A DNA stretch of 34,305 nucleotides from an uncultured Burkholderiales bacterium (GCA_903949285.1 CAJAYT010000119.1:1-34305), one strand, 5' to 3'; counted from the first letter of the stretch, positions 1 through 8,140 are shown. Made by a program: numbers and translations. Notes: generated by a model not told the origin, from the sequence alone.

Positions 1-561
1 AAAAAAGGGGATGTAGTGATTGAAAAGGATGAAGGCCCCTTTGCGGTCAATATTGAGAAGATACCTACGCTTAAACCTGCATTCAAAAAAGACGGGTCAG
101 TTACAGCCGCCAACTCCTCCTCGATCTCAGACGGTGCAGCTGCGTTAGTGCTGATGAAGGAGTCGCAGGCTCATAAACTAGGGCTCCAGCCTATCGCCAA
201 AATTGTGGGTCACGTCAACCATGCGTTTACACCTGCACTCTTTCCAACTGCGCCCATAGGTGCTATTCAAAAGTTGATAGCAAAGACCGATTGGAATATA
301 GATAGTGTGGATCTCTTTGAGATCAATGAAGCTTTTGCGGTGGTAGCAATGGCTGCGATGCATGACCTGCAATTGCCTGCAGAAAAAGTCAATATTCACG
401 GAGGCGCTTGTGCGCTTGGGCACCCGATAGGAGCCTCAGGTGCACGAATTATGGTGACCCTTTTAGGGGCACTCAAGAAAAAAGCATTGAAGCGCGGTGT
501 TGCTACCCTTTGTATTGGTGGAGGCGAGGCGACAGCAGTAGCACTCGAGATGTATTCTTAG
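1..561 (+). CDS. Acetyl-CoA acetyltransferase (thiolase), 3' part only
   Basis: This is the C-terminal half of a thiolase, which condenses two acyl-CoA units or cleaves 3-ketoacyl-CoA in fatty acid or polyhydroxyalkanoate metabolism. The frame is open to base 1, so the gene begins outside the window; a GTG at 16 is only an internal valine. Visible family features are the NEAFA motif, the GGACALGHPIGASGAR block carrying the catalytic histidine, and the late CIGGGEA block carrying the second catalytic cysteine. The N-terminal nucleophilic cysteine lies outside the window. It ends in TAG, 8 nt before the acyl-CoA dehydrogenase start, so the two are probably one operon for acyl-CoA degradation. 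Whether it is biosynthetic (PhaA-like) or degradative cannot be told from this part. Confidence 0.93.
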   Translation, partial: KKGDVVIEKDEGPFAVNIEKIPTLKPAFKKDGSVTAANSSSISDGAAALVLMKESQAHKLGLQPIAKIVGHVNHAFTPALFPTAPIGAIQKLIAKTDWNIDSVDLFEINEAFAVVAMAAMHDLQLPAEKVNIHGGACALGHPIGASGARIMVTLLGALKKKALKRGVATLCIGGGEATAVALEMYS

Positions 562-569
562 GACTCAAA

Positions 570-1703
570 ATGATATTAACCAGCGAACAAGAGATGATTC
601 GGGATGCCATGCGCAGTTTCGCGCAAGACCGGCTCATGCCTTTTGCATCTGAGTGGGATAGAAATCACACCTTTCCCAAACAAGCGATTCAGGAGTTGGG
701 TGAGCTGGGCGCAATGGGTATGGTCGTGCCCGAGGAGTGGGGAGGGGCTGGAATGGATTACATGTCCCTTGTTTTAAGTTTGGAGGAGATAGCGGCCGGG
801 GACGGCGCAACTTCAACGATCGTCAGCGTTCAAAATTCTTTGCCCTGCGGGATCACACTTCGATACGGTAGCCAAAGACAAAAGGAGGAGTGGTTAAGAC
901 CACTGGCCAAAGGTGAGAAGTTAGGCTGCTTTTGTCTGACCGAGCCCCATACGGGCTCTGACGCTTCTGCTATTACGACACGTGCGGAGCGCGATGGAGA
1001 TCATTATGTTTTAAACGGCGTAAAGCAGTTTATTACATCGGGGAAACATGCTGATGTTGCGCTTGTTCTCGCCGTAACGGATAAGAGTGCAGGTAAGAGG
1101 GGTATCTCCTGCTTTTTGGTTCCCACCAACACGCCAGGTTATATCGTTGCACGAATCGAAGAAAAAATGGGTCAACGTGCTTCAGACACTGCACAGATTT
1201 TGTTTGAGAACTGCCGAATCCCAGTATCTTGTTTGGTGGGACAGGAGGGGGAGGGCTATAAAATTGCACTCTCCAATTTAGAGGCCGGTCGTATCGGAAT
1301 TGCAGCGCAAGCGGTTGGGATGGCGCGGGCTGCTTTGGATGCCTCCATCAAGTACGCCAAAGATAGGGTTACCTTTGGAGTTCCGATCATCGAGCATCAA
1401 GCTGTCAACTTTCGTCTAGCAGATATGGCGACTCAACTCGACGGTGCAAGGTTGATGGTTTGGCGGGCAGCGATGTTAAAGGACGCTGGTAAGCCTTGTC
1501 TAACTGAGGCATCAATGGCTAAACTATTTGCCTCAGAAGTTGCGGAAAAAGTTTGTACAGATGCGATTCAAATTCACGGTGGATATGGCTACGTGAGTGA
1601 CTTTCCTGTTGAGCGGATTTACCGCGATGTGCGGGTATGCCAAATTTATGAGGGTGCAAGCGATATCCAAAGGTTGGTAATCGGTAGGTCACTGGCTCAA
1701 TAA
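570..1703 (+). CDS. Acyl-CoA dehydrogenase (short/medium-chain type)
   Basis: A 377-residue FAD-dependent acyl-CoA dehydrogenase that introduces the alpha,beta double bond into acyl-CoA and passes electrons to ETF. The family regions appear in order: an N-terminal helical domain with a PEEWGG motif, the middle domain with CFCLTEPHTGSDA and FITSGKHADV (flavin contacts), and the C-terminal domain with IQIHGGYGY and IYEGASDIQR. Glu361 in IYEGAS is the predicted catalytic base, placed as in SCAD/butyryl-CoA dehydrogenases. I chose the ATG at 570 because TAGGA lies 6 nt upstream and the length then fits the family (about 380). The frame is open further upstream, but that part overlaps the thiolase and resembles nothing. 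It sits directly behind the thiolase, so a shared acyl-CoA degradation role is likely; the substrate chain length is not determined. Confidence 0.95.
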   Translation: MILTSEQEMIRDAMRSFAQDRLMPFASEWDRNHTFPKQAIQELGELGAMGMVVPEEWGGAGMDYMSLVLSLEEIAAGDGATSTIVSVQNSLPCGITLRYGSQRQKEEWLRPLAKGEKLGCFCLTEPHTGSDASAITTRAERDGDHYVLNGVKQFITSGKHADVALVLAVTDKSAGKRGISCFLVPTNTPGYIVARIEEKMGQRASDTAQILFENCRIPVSCLVGQEGEGYKIALSNLEAGRIGIAAQAVGMARAALDASIKYAKDRVTFGVPIIEHQAVNFRLADMATQLDGARLMVWRAAMLKDAGKPCLTEASMAKLFASEVAEKVCTDAIQIHGGYGYVSDFPVERIYRDVRVCQIYEGASDIQRLVIGRSLAQ

Positions 1704-1792
1704 TGCATATTGAATTCGCGGCGTTCGCAACTCGCTGAAGTACTAGCTTTCATAGCCTACATCCCCTGCGTATCCTCGACGTAAAATAGGGT

Positions 1793-3511
1793 ATGAATTA
1801 TTTAGGATTAGATTTCGGCACCTCCAATTGCGTTGCTTGTGCCCCCACACCCAATGGTGAGATAGCTTTTGTTCCCCTCGAGGGGGAATCAATATTATTA
1901 CCGACTGTTTTATTTGTCAGTCGAGCGATGTCAACGAGTCTTGAAGTTGATGAGGACGAACTGAATCAACGCGTTAAAGAGGCCATGGCTGAGGAGCGAC
2001 GTAGGAGGGCCTCAGATGAGGCTGAGCTTGGGGAGATATTGTTTCAATTCGATTCGAGAAACAAGCCAAAGCCACCGGTAGATCCTGCCAGGCCTGTGGA
2101 GCACGATTTTCAGGATCAGGGGCAACTCTATAAAGAGTCATTACAAGAGTTTGAGCGCTTGCAAAAGCAATATGCTGAAGAAGAGATTGTGTATCAGCAA
2201 TCGTTCAAAGAGTTTCAGCTGAACCGATTTAATTATGAGGCCGAGCAAATCCGGTTGATGCGAACAGTAGCCTCCGAGGAGTCGATCAGACGGTCTGTGC
2301 GCAGTTCGATGCAACGAGAGATCTCTGAGGATCTCAATAAAGAGTATTTAGAGCAGACCTTCTTTGATGCACTGAGGAAAAATAAAGATTTCCTGTTTGG
2401 ACTGAAAGCTATCAACGCGTATGCTGAAGACCCTTTGAGTGGTTTTTATTTAAGATCACCCAAATCATTCTTGGGTGCTGATATTCGAGCTGATCATCAA
2501 GAATTTTTCATTGGAATTATTGAAAAAATATTAAGTCATATCAAAGAACGATCAGAGGTATTTTTTAATAAAAAATTTGAAGGTGTGGTGATAGGGCGTC
2601 CCGTCAACTATCACGGCTCAAGGGGTGAGGTTGGCAATCTGCAGGCGCTTGGATTGATGCGACAAGCTGCACAAAGAGCGGAGTTTAAGGATATTAAGTT
2701 TTTCATTGAGCCTGTCGCCGCAACACTCACTATAGACGAACAATCGCAACACACGAAGAGCACCTTAATAGTGGATATTGGTGGTGGAACGACTGATTGC
2801 TCTTTTTTAAATTACGAAGAAGTGTCGCAGGACTATCAGGTTCTAAGAAGCACTGGATCAAGAATTGGTGGAACAGACTTTGATGAAACACTTGCTTGGA
2901 ACATATTCATGCCCTATTTTGGCCGCGATACCTTGGGCGTTAATGGTTTGCCAATACCCAGTGCAATCATTAGAGACTCTATCGCAACCAGAGATTTACA
3001 GGCGCAGATTAGATTTTCAAAATCAGGTTATGAATTACATCAGCTCATCAAAGGCGCTGCTGAGCCCGATAAGCTGAGAAGACTGCTGGTTGTTCAGGAA
3101 AATCAGTATCAGCACAAACTCATCATTGAAGCCGAGCGTCTTAAGATTGGACTTTCCCAACAAGAACTATTCACGAATCATTTAGGTTTTATCGAAAAAG
3201 ATTTGGAGATTAAAACCAGAGATGACGCATTCCCGGTGAGTCTGAAGGGCCCTATTTCATCAATTTTGAGGGTCGTCGAAGAAGCCATTGTTAAAGTCGG
3301 TAAGCGACCTGAAACTATATACTTTACCGGAGGGATGTCGCGTTCTAAGCAACTCATCTTAGAGTTGCAAAAAAACGAAATTTTCTCTGTCCCCATCAAA
3401 CATTTGGATTCACTCGCAGCTGTCAGTCAAGGCCTTGGCTTAGTTGCAGGTGCGCTTAGCGAAGGCTCAACGCTCGTTAGTAAATATCTAGAGTTGGGTT
3501 TGGCAGATTAA
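1793..3511 (+). CDS. yegD: Hsp70-family protein, YegD type, with a charged insertion
   Basis: A 572-residue actin/Hsp70-fold ATPase related to E. coli YegD (about 450 residues), a DnaK paralogue of unclear function without a DnaK-like substrate-binding domain. Diagnostic pieces are the N-terminal phosphate loop LGLDFGTSN (residues 4-12), RSPKSFLGAD (221-230), VVIGRPVNYHG (265-275), the second phosphate loop VDIGGGTTDCS (327-337), GSRIGGTDFD (355-364) and the adenosine loop YFTGGMSRS near the C terminus. Between the first phosphate loop and RSPKSFLG there are about 115 more residues than in YegD. They are rich in Glu, Lys, Arg and Gln and probably helical or coiled coil (roughly 50-200). The gene stands alone on + and converges with queD. 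AGGG lies just 5' of the ATG. A chaperone-like role is inference from the fold. Confidence 0.9.
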   Translation: MNYLGLDFGTSNCVACAPTPNGEIAFVPLEGESILLPTVLFVSRAMSTSLEVDEDELNQRVKEAMAEERRRRASDEAELGEILFQFDSRNKPKPPVDPARPVEHDFQDQGQLYKESLQEFERLQKQYAEEEIVYQQSFKEFQLNRFNYEAEQIRLMRTVASEESIRRSVRSSMQREISEDLNKEYLEQTFFDALRKNKDFLFGLKAINAYAEDPLSGFYLRSPKSFLGADIRADHQEFFIGIIEKILSHIKERSEVFFNKKFEGVVIGRPVNYHGSRGEVGNLQALGLMRQAAQRAEFKDIKFFIEPVAATLTIDEQSQHTKSTLIVDIGGGTTDCSFLNYEEVSQDYQVLRSTGSRIGGTDFDETLAWNIFMPYFGRDTLGVNGLPIPSAIIRDSIATRDLQAQIRFSKSGYELHQLIKGAAEPDKLRRLLVVQENQYQHKLIIEAERLKIGLSQQELFTNHLGFIEKDLEIKTRDDAFPVSLKGPISSILRVVEEAIVKVGKRPETIYFTGGMSRSKQLILELQKNEIFSVPIKHLDSLAAVSQGLGLVAGALSEGSTLVSKYLELGLAD

Positions 3512-3579
3512 CTTTTTTCTCGCCAGGAAACAATCTTTAATGGTTGCCTACGAACTATTTGGTAGTCTCGTATCTGCTG

Positions 3580-3957
3580 TTACCATTTCAAGATACATTT
3601 ATCTCCGCTAGCCTTTCGCTCGACCGTTACGCTTGAGAGGTTAGGGATTTTGATGGTTAATTGGTTTTTTATGAATGCACATAGGTTCTCTAAGGTAACC
3701 GGACCAATTTCCTGTACTTCGTCTAAAAAGCGATGATCTAACATACTCCTAACACGCTCTATCTCTTGTCTCAGAAGTGCCAAATCAATCAGCATACCCG
3801 ATGCTGGATCGGGTGTGCCCACTAAAGCCACCTCAGCCTCGTAGGTATGGCCATGTATTCGCAGACTCCCTTCGGTTTCAATTTTGCGGTTTAAAGTATG
3901 AGCTGCCTCAAAATAAAATCTTTGCGAGAGCTCGAATTGTTGTTTTTGTTCAGGCAC
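3580..3957 (-). CDS. queD: 6-carboxytetrahydropterin synthase family (QueD) with Ser at the Cys position
   Basis: A 125-residue member of the PTPS/QueD family, which converts dihydroneopterin triphosphate to 6-carboxytetrahydropterin in queuosine and other 7-deazaguanine synthesis. The zinc-binding histidines are visible as FEAAH (His20) and RIHGHTY (His35, His37). The Asp-His pair is in LDHRFLDE (Asp74, His75), and the pterin-anchoring glutamate is Glu113 in VERKASG. The usual catalytic cysteine, four residues before the first His of HGH, is Ser31 here. The GTG start shares one base with the TAG stop of queE (TAGTG), so translation is probably coupled. Adjacency to queE strongly supports the pathway; the altered residue leaves the exact reaction open. 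Confidence 0.9.
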   Translation of the reverse strand: MPEQKQQFELSQRFYFEAAHTLNRKIETEGSLRIHGHTYEAEVALVGTPDPASGMLIDLALLRQEIERVRSMLDHRFLDEVQEIGPVTLENLCAFIKNQLTIKIPNLSSVTVERKASGDKCILKW

Positions 3958-4589
3958 TAACGGATCTCCAAAATTTTATGTGTTTGAACTGAAAGTCTCC
4001 ACTTTGGATTCTTTTGACAGTAGTCGATAGCTTGTACTGTGTGTTCTCGTTGATTAGGACCGTCCATGGGCTGGAGAAGGTAGTGCTCGAAACCACTGGG
4101 CTTAATCATGCTGGGCATAAGTAAGGCCTGGGGATAGACAAGTTTCAACTCATGCCCACTTCTTTGGATCCATTCAGCGCCTGCTTTTGGACTTACACAG
4201 ATCCAGTCAATCCCAACAGGTGCCATGACAGTACCGTTGGTTTCCACGGCTATCTCAAAGTTGAGGTCGTGTAATGCTTGAACCAGCGATTGATCAACTT
4301 GGAGTAAGGGCTCGCCCCCTGTTAGGACAACATATCGATTATCTTGTCCAGTTGGCCACAAGGAAGCAATTTGCGACGCAAGCTCAGTTGCATGAATAAA
4401 CTTACCACCCAACGTGCCGTCTGTTCCTACAAAATCAGTATCACAGAACTGGCAAATTGCACTTTCCCTATCCTCCTCTCGGCCCGACCACAGGTTGCAG
4501 CCCGCGAACCTACAAAAGACGGATGCACGCCCTGCACGCAGGCCTTCACCCTGAAGCGTATAAAAAATTTCCTTGACACTATAAGTCAT
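3957..4589 (-). CDS. queE: 7-carboxy-7-deazaguanine synthase, radical SAM
   Basis: A 210-residue QueE that rearranges 6-carboxytetrahydropterin to 7-carboxy-7-deazaguanine, the step after QueD. The 4Fe-4S cluster cysteines are Cys31, Cys46 and Cys49 with spacing CX14CX2C. That is the variant known from Burkholderia multivorans QueE rather than the classical CX3CX2C. Upstream is the typical QGEG motif (13-16), and ETNGT and SPKAG follow in the barrel. The gene starts at ATG and is the first gene of a queE-queD pair with a one-base overlap. There is no strong Shine-Dalgarno sequence. The 127-bp leader carries a short motif resembling part of a preQ1-I riboswitch (reported separately). Confidence 0.95.
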   Translation of the reverse strand: MTYSVKEIFYTLQGEGLRAGRASVFCRFAGCNLWSGREEDRESAICQFCDTDFVGTDGTLGGKFIHATELASQIASLWPTGQDNRYVVLTGGEPLLQVDQSLVQALHDLNFEIAVETNGTVMAPVGIDWICVSPKAGAEWIQRSGHELKLVYPQALLMPSMIKPSGFEHYLLQPMDGPNQREHTVQAIDYCQKNPKWRLSVQTHKILEIR

Positions 4590-4609
4590 GATTTACGAGA
4601 GACACTTTG

Positions 4610-4625
4610 TAGCTGTGTAGCTAGG
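4610..4625 (-). promoter_or_regulatory. Small hairpin with preQ1-I-like CCTAGCTACAC in the queE leader
   Basis: On the queE strand the leader contains CCTAGCTACAC (4625-4615), identical to the conserved loop of class-I type-1 preQ1 riboswitches as I remember it. It ends about 25 nt before the queE ATG. The motif also forms a 5-bp hairpin TAGCT-acac-AGCTA (4623-4610). The flanking P1 stem and the A-rich tail with ACUA that a working aptamer needs are not visible, so this is at best degenerate and may be chance. Confidence 0.2.
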
Positions 4626-4716
4626 TTAATATGGGAATCGAGATCAGTGCGATCGTTGGATGGATCGTTAAAGACCAATCTTTAAATTTGTATATATATT
4701 CAAGCGTGAGTTTGAC

Positions 4717-5595
4717 TTAGCGCTCTACGGGCGCTCCGCTAACTCTAGACCATTCACTCCAACTCCCCGGATAAAGGGTTGTATAACCAAAGCCTGCAAT
4801 AACCATTGCTACCAAATTGGGCACTGCACTAACGCCGCTGCCGCACTGGTGGATGACACTGCTCGTATCCACATTGCTCAGCAGTGCACCGAACTCTTTC
4901 CTCAACTCATCTTTGTTTTTAAAAAACCCATGCTCATCAAAGTTTTTGTTGAAAGGTCTGTTAAGTGCACCGGGAATATGACCAGCAACTGGATCTAATG
5001 GCTCCACCTCGCCTTTAAAGCGAGGAGTAGCGCGAGCATCGATTAAAGTCGGTGGAGTAGGTTGCGCTAATGCCCCCTTTAAGGTGTCTATTTCTAGCAT
5101 TTGCACCAAAGGATTGTGCAGTTGAAATGAGGTTGCACTGTGAAAAGTAGTTTCGCGTAAGTCGCCGCTCTCGGTTGCCCCACCCGCATCCGTCCATGCT
5201 TTGAGGCCGCCGTCTAAGATAGCAACGCCTGTGTGTCCACACCACTTGAGCATCCACCAAAGTCGACCGCAAAAGTTCACGCCTTGTCTATCGTACACAA
5301 CTACTTGAGTGGTGTTATCAACTCCCATGCTGGTGAGCCAAGCAGCAAAAAGCTCTCTCTTGGGTAAGGGGTGTCGCCCCCCATTAATAGCGTCGCTTGG
5401 GTTGTGCGCTGACAAGTCGGTATCCAGACTTGCGTATAAAGCCCCAGCGATGCGGCTGTCTTTATACTGGGTCAAACCTTTTGAGGGATCACCGAGATCA
5501 AAGCTGCAGTCAAAGATGACAACTTTTGAATGCTTGGGCTGATCGCTGAGAAGCGTCTTTAATTCGGCTGCAGAAATGATTGTTTGATAGACCAA
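4717..5595 (-). CDS. sseA: 3-mercaptopyruvate/thiosulfate sulfurtransferase (SseA type)
   Basis: A 292-residue two-domain rhodanese. The N-terminal domain is the inactive rhodanese fold and carries NGGRHPLP and the VVYDRQGVNFCGRLWW block. The C-terminal domain carries the active loop CGSGVSA with nucleophile Cys251. CGSG(V/T)A loops are typical of 3-mercaptopyruvate sulfurtransferases, whereas thiosulfate sulfurtransferases have CRKGVTA, so mercaptopyruvate is the better substrate guess. DARATPRFKGE and HIPGALN match the second-domain signature. The start is a TTG with GGGG 6 nt upstream; no ATG or GTG gives a complete N-terminal domain. The neighbouring genes queE and the Rieske oxygenase are on the same strand but separated by more than 50 bp, with no obvious functional tie. 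Confidence 0.92.
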   Translation of the reverse strand: MVYQTIISAAELKTLLSDQPKHSKVVIFDCSFDLGDPSKGLTQYKDSRIAGALYASLDTDLSAHNPSDAINGGRHPLPKRELFAAWLTSMGVDNTTQVVVYDRQGVNFCGRLWWMLKWCGHTGVAILDGGLKAWTDAGGATESGDLRETTFHSATSFQLHNPLVQMLEIDTLKGALAQPTPPTLIDARATPRFKGEVEPLDPVAGHIPGALNRPFNKNFDEHGFFKNKDELRKEFGALLSNVDTSSVIHQCGSGVSAVPNLVAMVIAGFGYTTLYPGSWSEWSRVSGAPVER

Positions 5596-5649
5596 GACAG
5601 ACCCCAGAGGAAAATAACGTTTGATTGAACCGCAGAGAAAGTAACCAGG

Positions 5650-6801
5650 TTACTCTTCAGAATTTGTTGGGTCCGTCATGCTCCTGCGGTACCACTCGTG
5701 AAACTGTTGCATGCCGTCTTCCATGGGGCTTTGATAGGGACCGACCTCGTTATCACCGCGTTGTAATAATGCGAGTCGACCTGCGTCCATGCGTTCTGCG
5801 ATTTCGTCGTCCTCTACGCAGGTTTCCATATAGGCGGCCCTTTGAGCTTCAACGAACTCACGCTCAAATGCAACAATTTCTTCTGGGTAGTAAAACTCCA
5901 CACGGTTCATTGTTTGTGTGGCGCTAATGGGGTGAAGGGTTGAAACCGTGAGAACATGGGGGTACCACTCCACCATGATGTGAGGGTAGTAGGTCAGCCA
6001 AATCGCGCCGTGCTCGGGCACCTTATGGTCTCTGTACTTCAAGAGTGCTTCTTGCCAACGCTGGTAAACAGGCGATCCCGCTTTACCCAGTCTGTTGGCA
6101 ATGCCTACAGTTTGAACGGAGAACTGATCTCCGAATTGCCAGCGCAGGTCATCGCAGGTTACAAAGTTTCCAAGACCGGGATGAAAGGGACCAACGTGAT
6201 AGTCTTCAAGGTAAACCTCGATAAATGTTTTCCAGTTGTAGTTGCAAGTATGCAACTCAACATGGTCTAGTGCGTACCCGCTAAAGTCAAGGCTTGACAG
6301 GGGCGACAAAGCTTTGAGGTCATTGGCAATATCGCGCCCATTGTCCTCAAAGAGCAGGCCATTCCACTCTTGGAGTTTGTAGCGACTCAGGTTCAAGCAA
6401 GGATCCTGAGCAAAGTGTGGGGCGCCTATTAATTCACCATTTGTTGCATAGGTCCAGCGGTGCAGGGGGCAAACAATGTTGGAACTAGCGCCATTGGGGC
6501 TGGAACCGTTGGGTGTGTGGCGTAGATTGCCACGGCCCCTGAGAATCACGGCTTGCCGGTGTCGGCAAACGTTGGAGAGCAACTCAATCCCATTTTCGGT
6601 GCGTATCAGCACCCGGCCCTCCCGCTCTTGCTGTATCGCATGGTAGTCCCCTAATTCGGGCACAGACAAGCTATGACCGACGTAGTTAGGCCCTTTGGCG
6701 AACAAAGTATCGATTTCACGCTTAAAAAGCGCTTCATCGGAGTAGCTAGAGACAGGAAGTTGACTAAACGCCTGCTGCAGTTGAAGACTTAAATCAGACA
6801 T
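5650..6801 (-). CDS. Rieske non-heme iron oxygenase, alpha-subunit type
   Basis: A 383-residue ring-hydroxylating-type oxygenase. The N-terminal Rieske domain ligates a 2Fe-2S cluster through Cys79-x-His81 and Cys111-x-x-His114. The catalytic domain has the mononuclear iron motif EDYHVGPFH (His202, His207), with an acidic stretch near the C terminus (EDDEIAERMD) that probably supplies the aspartate ligand. Homologues sit divergently from xseB-ispA-dxs in many Burkholderiales, but their substrate is not established to my knowledge. The two Rieske ligand pairs are separated by 29 residues here rather than the usual 15-17, because of a Ser/Asn/Gly/Pro-rich insert (about 95-108). No reductase or ferredoxin gene is adjacent, so the electron donor must be encoded elsewhere. 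ATG start. Confidence 0.92.
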   Translation of the reverse strand: MSDLSLQLQQAFSQLPVSSYSDEALFKREIDTLFAKGPNYVGHSLSVPELGDYHAIQQEREGRVLIRTENGIELLSNVCRHRQAVILRGRGNLRHTPNGSSPNGASSNIVCPLHRWTYATNGELIGAPHFAQDPCLNLSRYKLQEWNGLLFEDNGRDIANDLKALSPLSSLDFSGYALDHVELHTCNYNWKTFIEVYLEDYHVGPFHPGLGNFVTCDDLRWQFGDQFSVQTVGIANRLGKAGSPVYQRWQEALLKYRDHKVPEHGAIWLTYYPHIMVEWYPHVLTVSTLHPISATQTMNRVEFYYPEEIVAFEREFVEAQRAAYMETCVEDDEIAERMDAGRLALLQRGDNEVGPYQSPMEDGMQQFHEWYRRSMTDPTNSEE

Positions 6802-6842
6802 TTTGACCTGACCTAAAGACTCCCCACAGGGAAGTAATAGAA

Positions 6843-6872
6843 GTTATAGGGAAAACCAGTTATTTCTGGCAG
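6843..6872 (-). promoter_or_regulatory. Candidate promoter of the Rieske oxygenase gene
   Basis: On the minus strand CTGCCA (6872-6867) and TATAAC (6848-6843) are separated by 18 nt, each matching four or five of six sigma-70 consensus bases, and place transcription start about 35 nt before the ATG. The spacer contains the inverted repeat CCAG-ttattt-CTGG (6856-6869), a possible operator. Weak evidence by eye. Confidence 0.33.
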
Positions 6873-6962
6873 AAAACCCCGATTCTACCCCGGGTACTAC
6901 TATTTGGGTGCTTTCATCGCCCTACAATTGAGACTTTCTACCAACACTTGAGTACAAATAGC

Positions 6963-7217
6963 ATGCCAAAGGCCCCTTCCGTTTCAACCCCTATAGACGA
7001 GGCACCCGCACCGCAGAGCTACGAGAGTGCGCTTGGCGAAATCGAGGAGTTGGTATCTCAAATGGAGTCGGGGCAGTTGCCCTTAGAGAAGTTACTAACC
7101 TCCTACAAAAGGGGGGCCTTATTGCTTAAATTTTGCCGGGAACAACTGAGCGCGGTTGAGGATCAGATCAAGTTGCTTGAAGACGGCGAGTTAAAACCTT
7201 GGAAAGTCGCACCTTGA
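6963..7217 (+). CDS. xseB: Exodeoxyribonuclease VII small subunit
   Basis: An 84-residue XseB, the small helical subunit that binds several-fold to XseA to form exonuclease VII, which degrades single-stranded DNA. The family pattern is [40 protein letters not shown] and [12 protein letters not shown] prefer the ATG at 6963; a TTG at 6948 would add five residues. A TACAAT element at 6923-6928 would put transcription start near 6935, compatible with either. It is the first gene of xseB-ispA-dxs and overlaps the likely ispA start by 4 nt (TTGA). Confidence 0.92.
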   Translation: MPKAPSVSTPIDEAPAPQSYESALGEIEELVSQMESGQLPLEKLLTSYKRGALLLKFCREQLSAVEDQIKLLEDGELKPWKVAP

Positions 7218-8140
7218 ACCTTACGCAGTCTTTTGATCTAGAGTCTTGGAGCGCCCTAGGGTTGTCCGAAATTGAGGCCGCTTTAAACCAGTGGATACCC
7301 GTTGATGCGCCCGCTAATTTATCGGAACCTATGAAATATGCGGTTCTTGGTGGTGGTAAGCGCTTACGATCCCTGCTTGTACTGGGTGCATTTGATGCTG
7401 GTATTCATGATCAAGATTTGAATGAGAGAGGGTGGCGCAGGGAAGCTGCAATGCGTGCGGCTTGTGCTATTGAGCTTATTCACGCTTACTCCCTTGTCCA
7501 TGATGACATGCCGTGCATGGACAACGATGTCCTGCGACGCGGTAAGCCAACCGTTCATGTTCAGTTCGGCGAAGCAACCGCACTCTTGACTGGAGACACC
7601 CTTCAAGCGTTGGCTTTTGAGGTGCTGACGCCTGAAAACACTTTGATTCCCGCTGATTTGCAGCTAAAACTCTGTTCATTGATTGCAAGGGCGGCGGGTC
7701 ATAACGGAATGGCCGGTGGGCAAGCAATTGATTTAGCCAGTGTGGGTAAGCGCTTAAACGAGGCTGAACTCAGTCACATGCACAACCTCAAAACGGGAGC
7801 GCTCCTTGAGGCAAGTGTTATAGCAGGGGCGTTGTGTGCAGGTGTTTCAGAGCACGCACTAGAGAAGCTGAAAATATTTGGAAGTGCGTTGGGACTTGCA
7901 TTTCAAGTTGTAGACGATATATTAGACGTAACCGCTGATTCTGCGGTTTTAGGTAAAACGGCGGGCAAAGATGCTAACACCGACAAACCAACCTATGTAT
8001 CTTTGATGGGTTTGGACGCTGCTAAACACAAGGCCGATGTGTTACTGGTCCAAGCTAACCAAGCTTTGTTCGATAGCAATTTATCGAATAGTGATGCGCT
8101 AGTAGCAATTGCTTTGAAAATTGTTAATCGAAGATATTAG
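7214..8140 (+). CDS. ispA: (2E,6E)-farnesyl diphosphate synthase / polyprenyl synthetase
   Basis: A 308-residue trans-isoprenyl diphosphate synthase that condenses IPP with DMAPP and GPP to make FPP for undecaprenyl phosphate and quinone side chains. Features in order are GGGKRLR, the first aspartate-rich motif DDMPCMD (Asp97, Asp98, Asp103; the longer bacterial DDXXXXD form), [36 protein letters not shown] (Asp234, Asp235, Asp238) and GKTAGKD. No early ATG exists. The TTG at 7214 overlaps the xseB stop as TTGA and gives an N terminus like other Burkholderiales IspA proteins; a TTG at 7199 would add five residues. It lies 9 nt before dxs, so precursor synthesis and use are co-transcribed. Confidence 0.94.
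   Translation: MNLTQSFDLESWSALGLSEIEAALNQWIPVDAPANLSEPMKYAVLGGGKRLRSLLVLGAFDAGIHDQDLNERGWRREAAMRAACAIELIHAYSLVHDDMPCMDNDVLRRGKPTVHVQFGEATALLTGDTLQALAFEVLTPENTLIPADLQLKLCSLIARAAGHNGMAGGQAIDLASVGKRLNEAELSHMHNLKTGALLEASVIAGALCAGVSEHALEKLKIFGSALGLAFQVVDDILDVTADSAVLGKTAGKDANTDKPTYVSLMGLDAAKHKADVLLVQANQALFDSNLSNSDALVAIALKIVNRRY

Noticed and set aside
408..569. Upstream extension of the acyl-CoA dehydrogenase frame
   Set aside because: It overlaps the thiolase coding sequence and has no similarity to the family N terminus, and a good Shine-Dalgarno precedes the ATG at 570.
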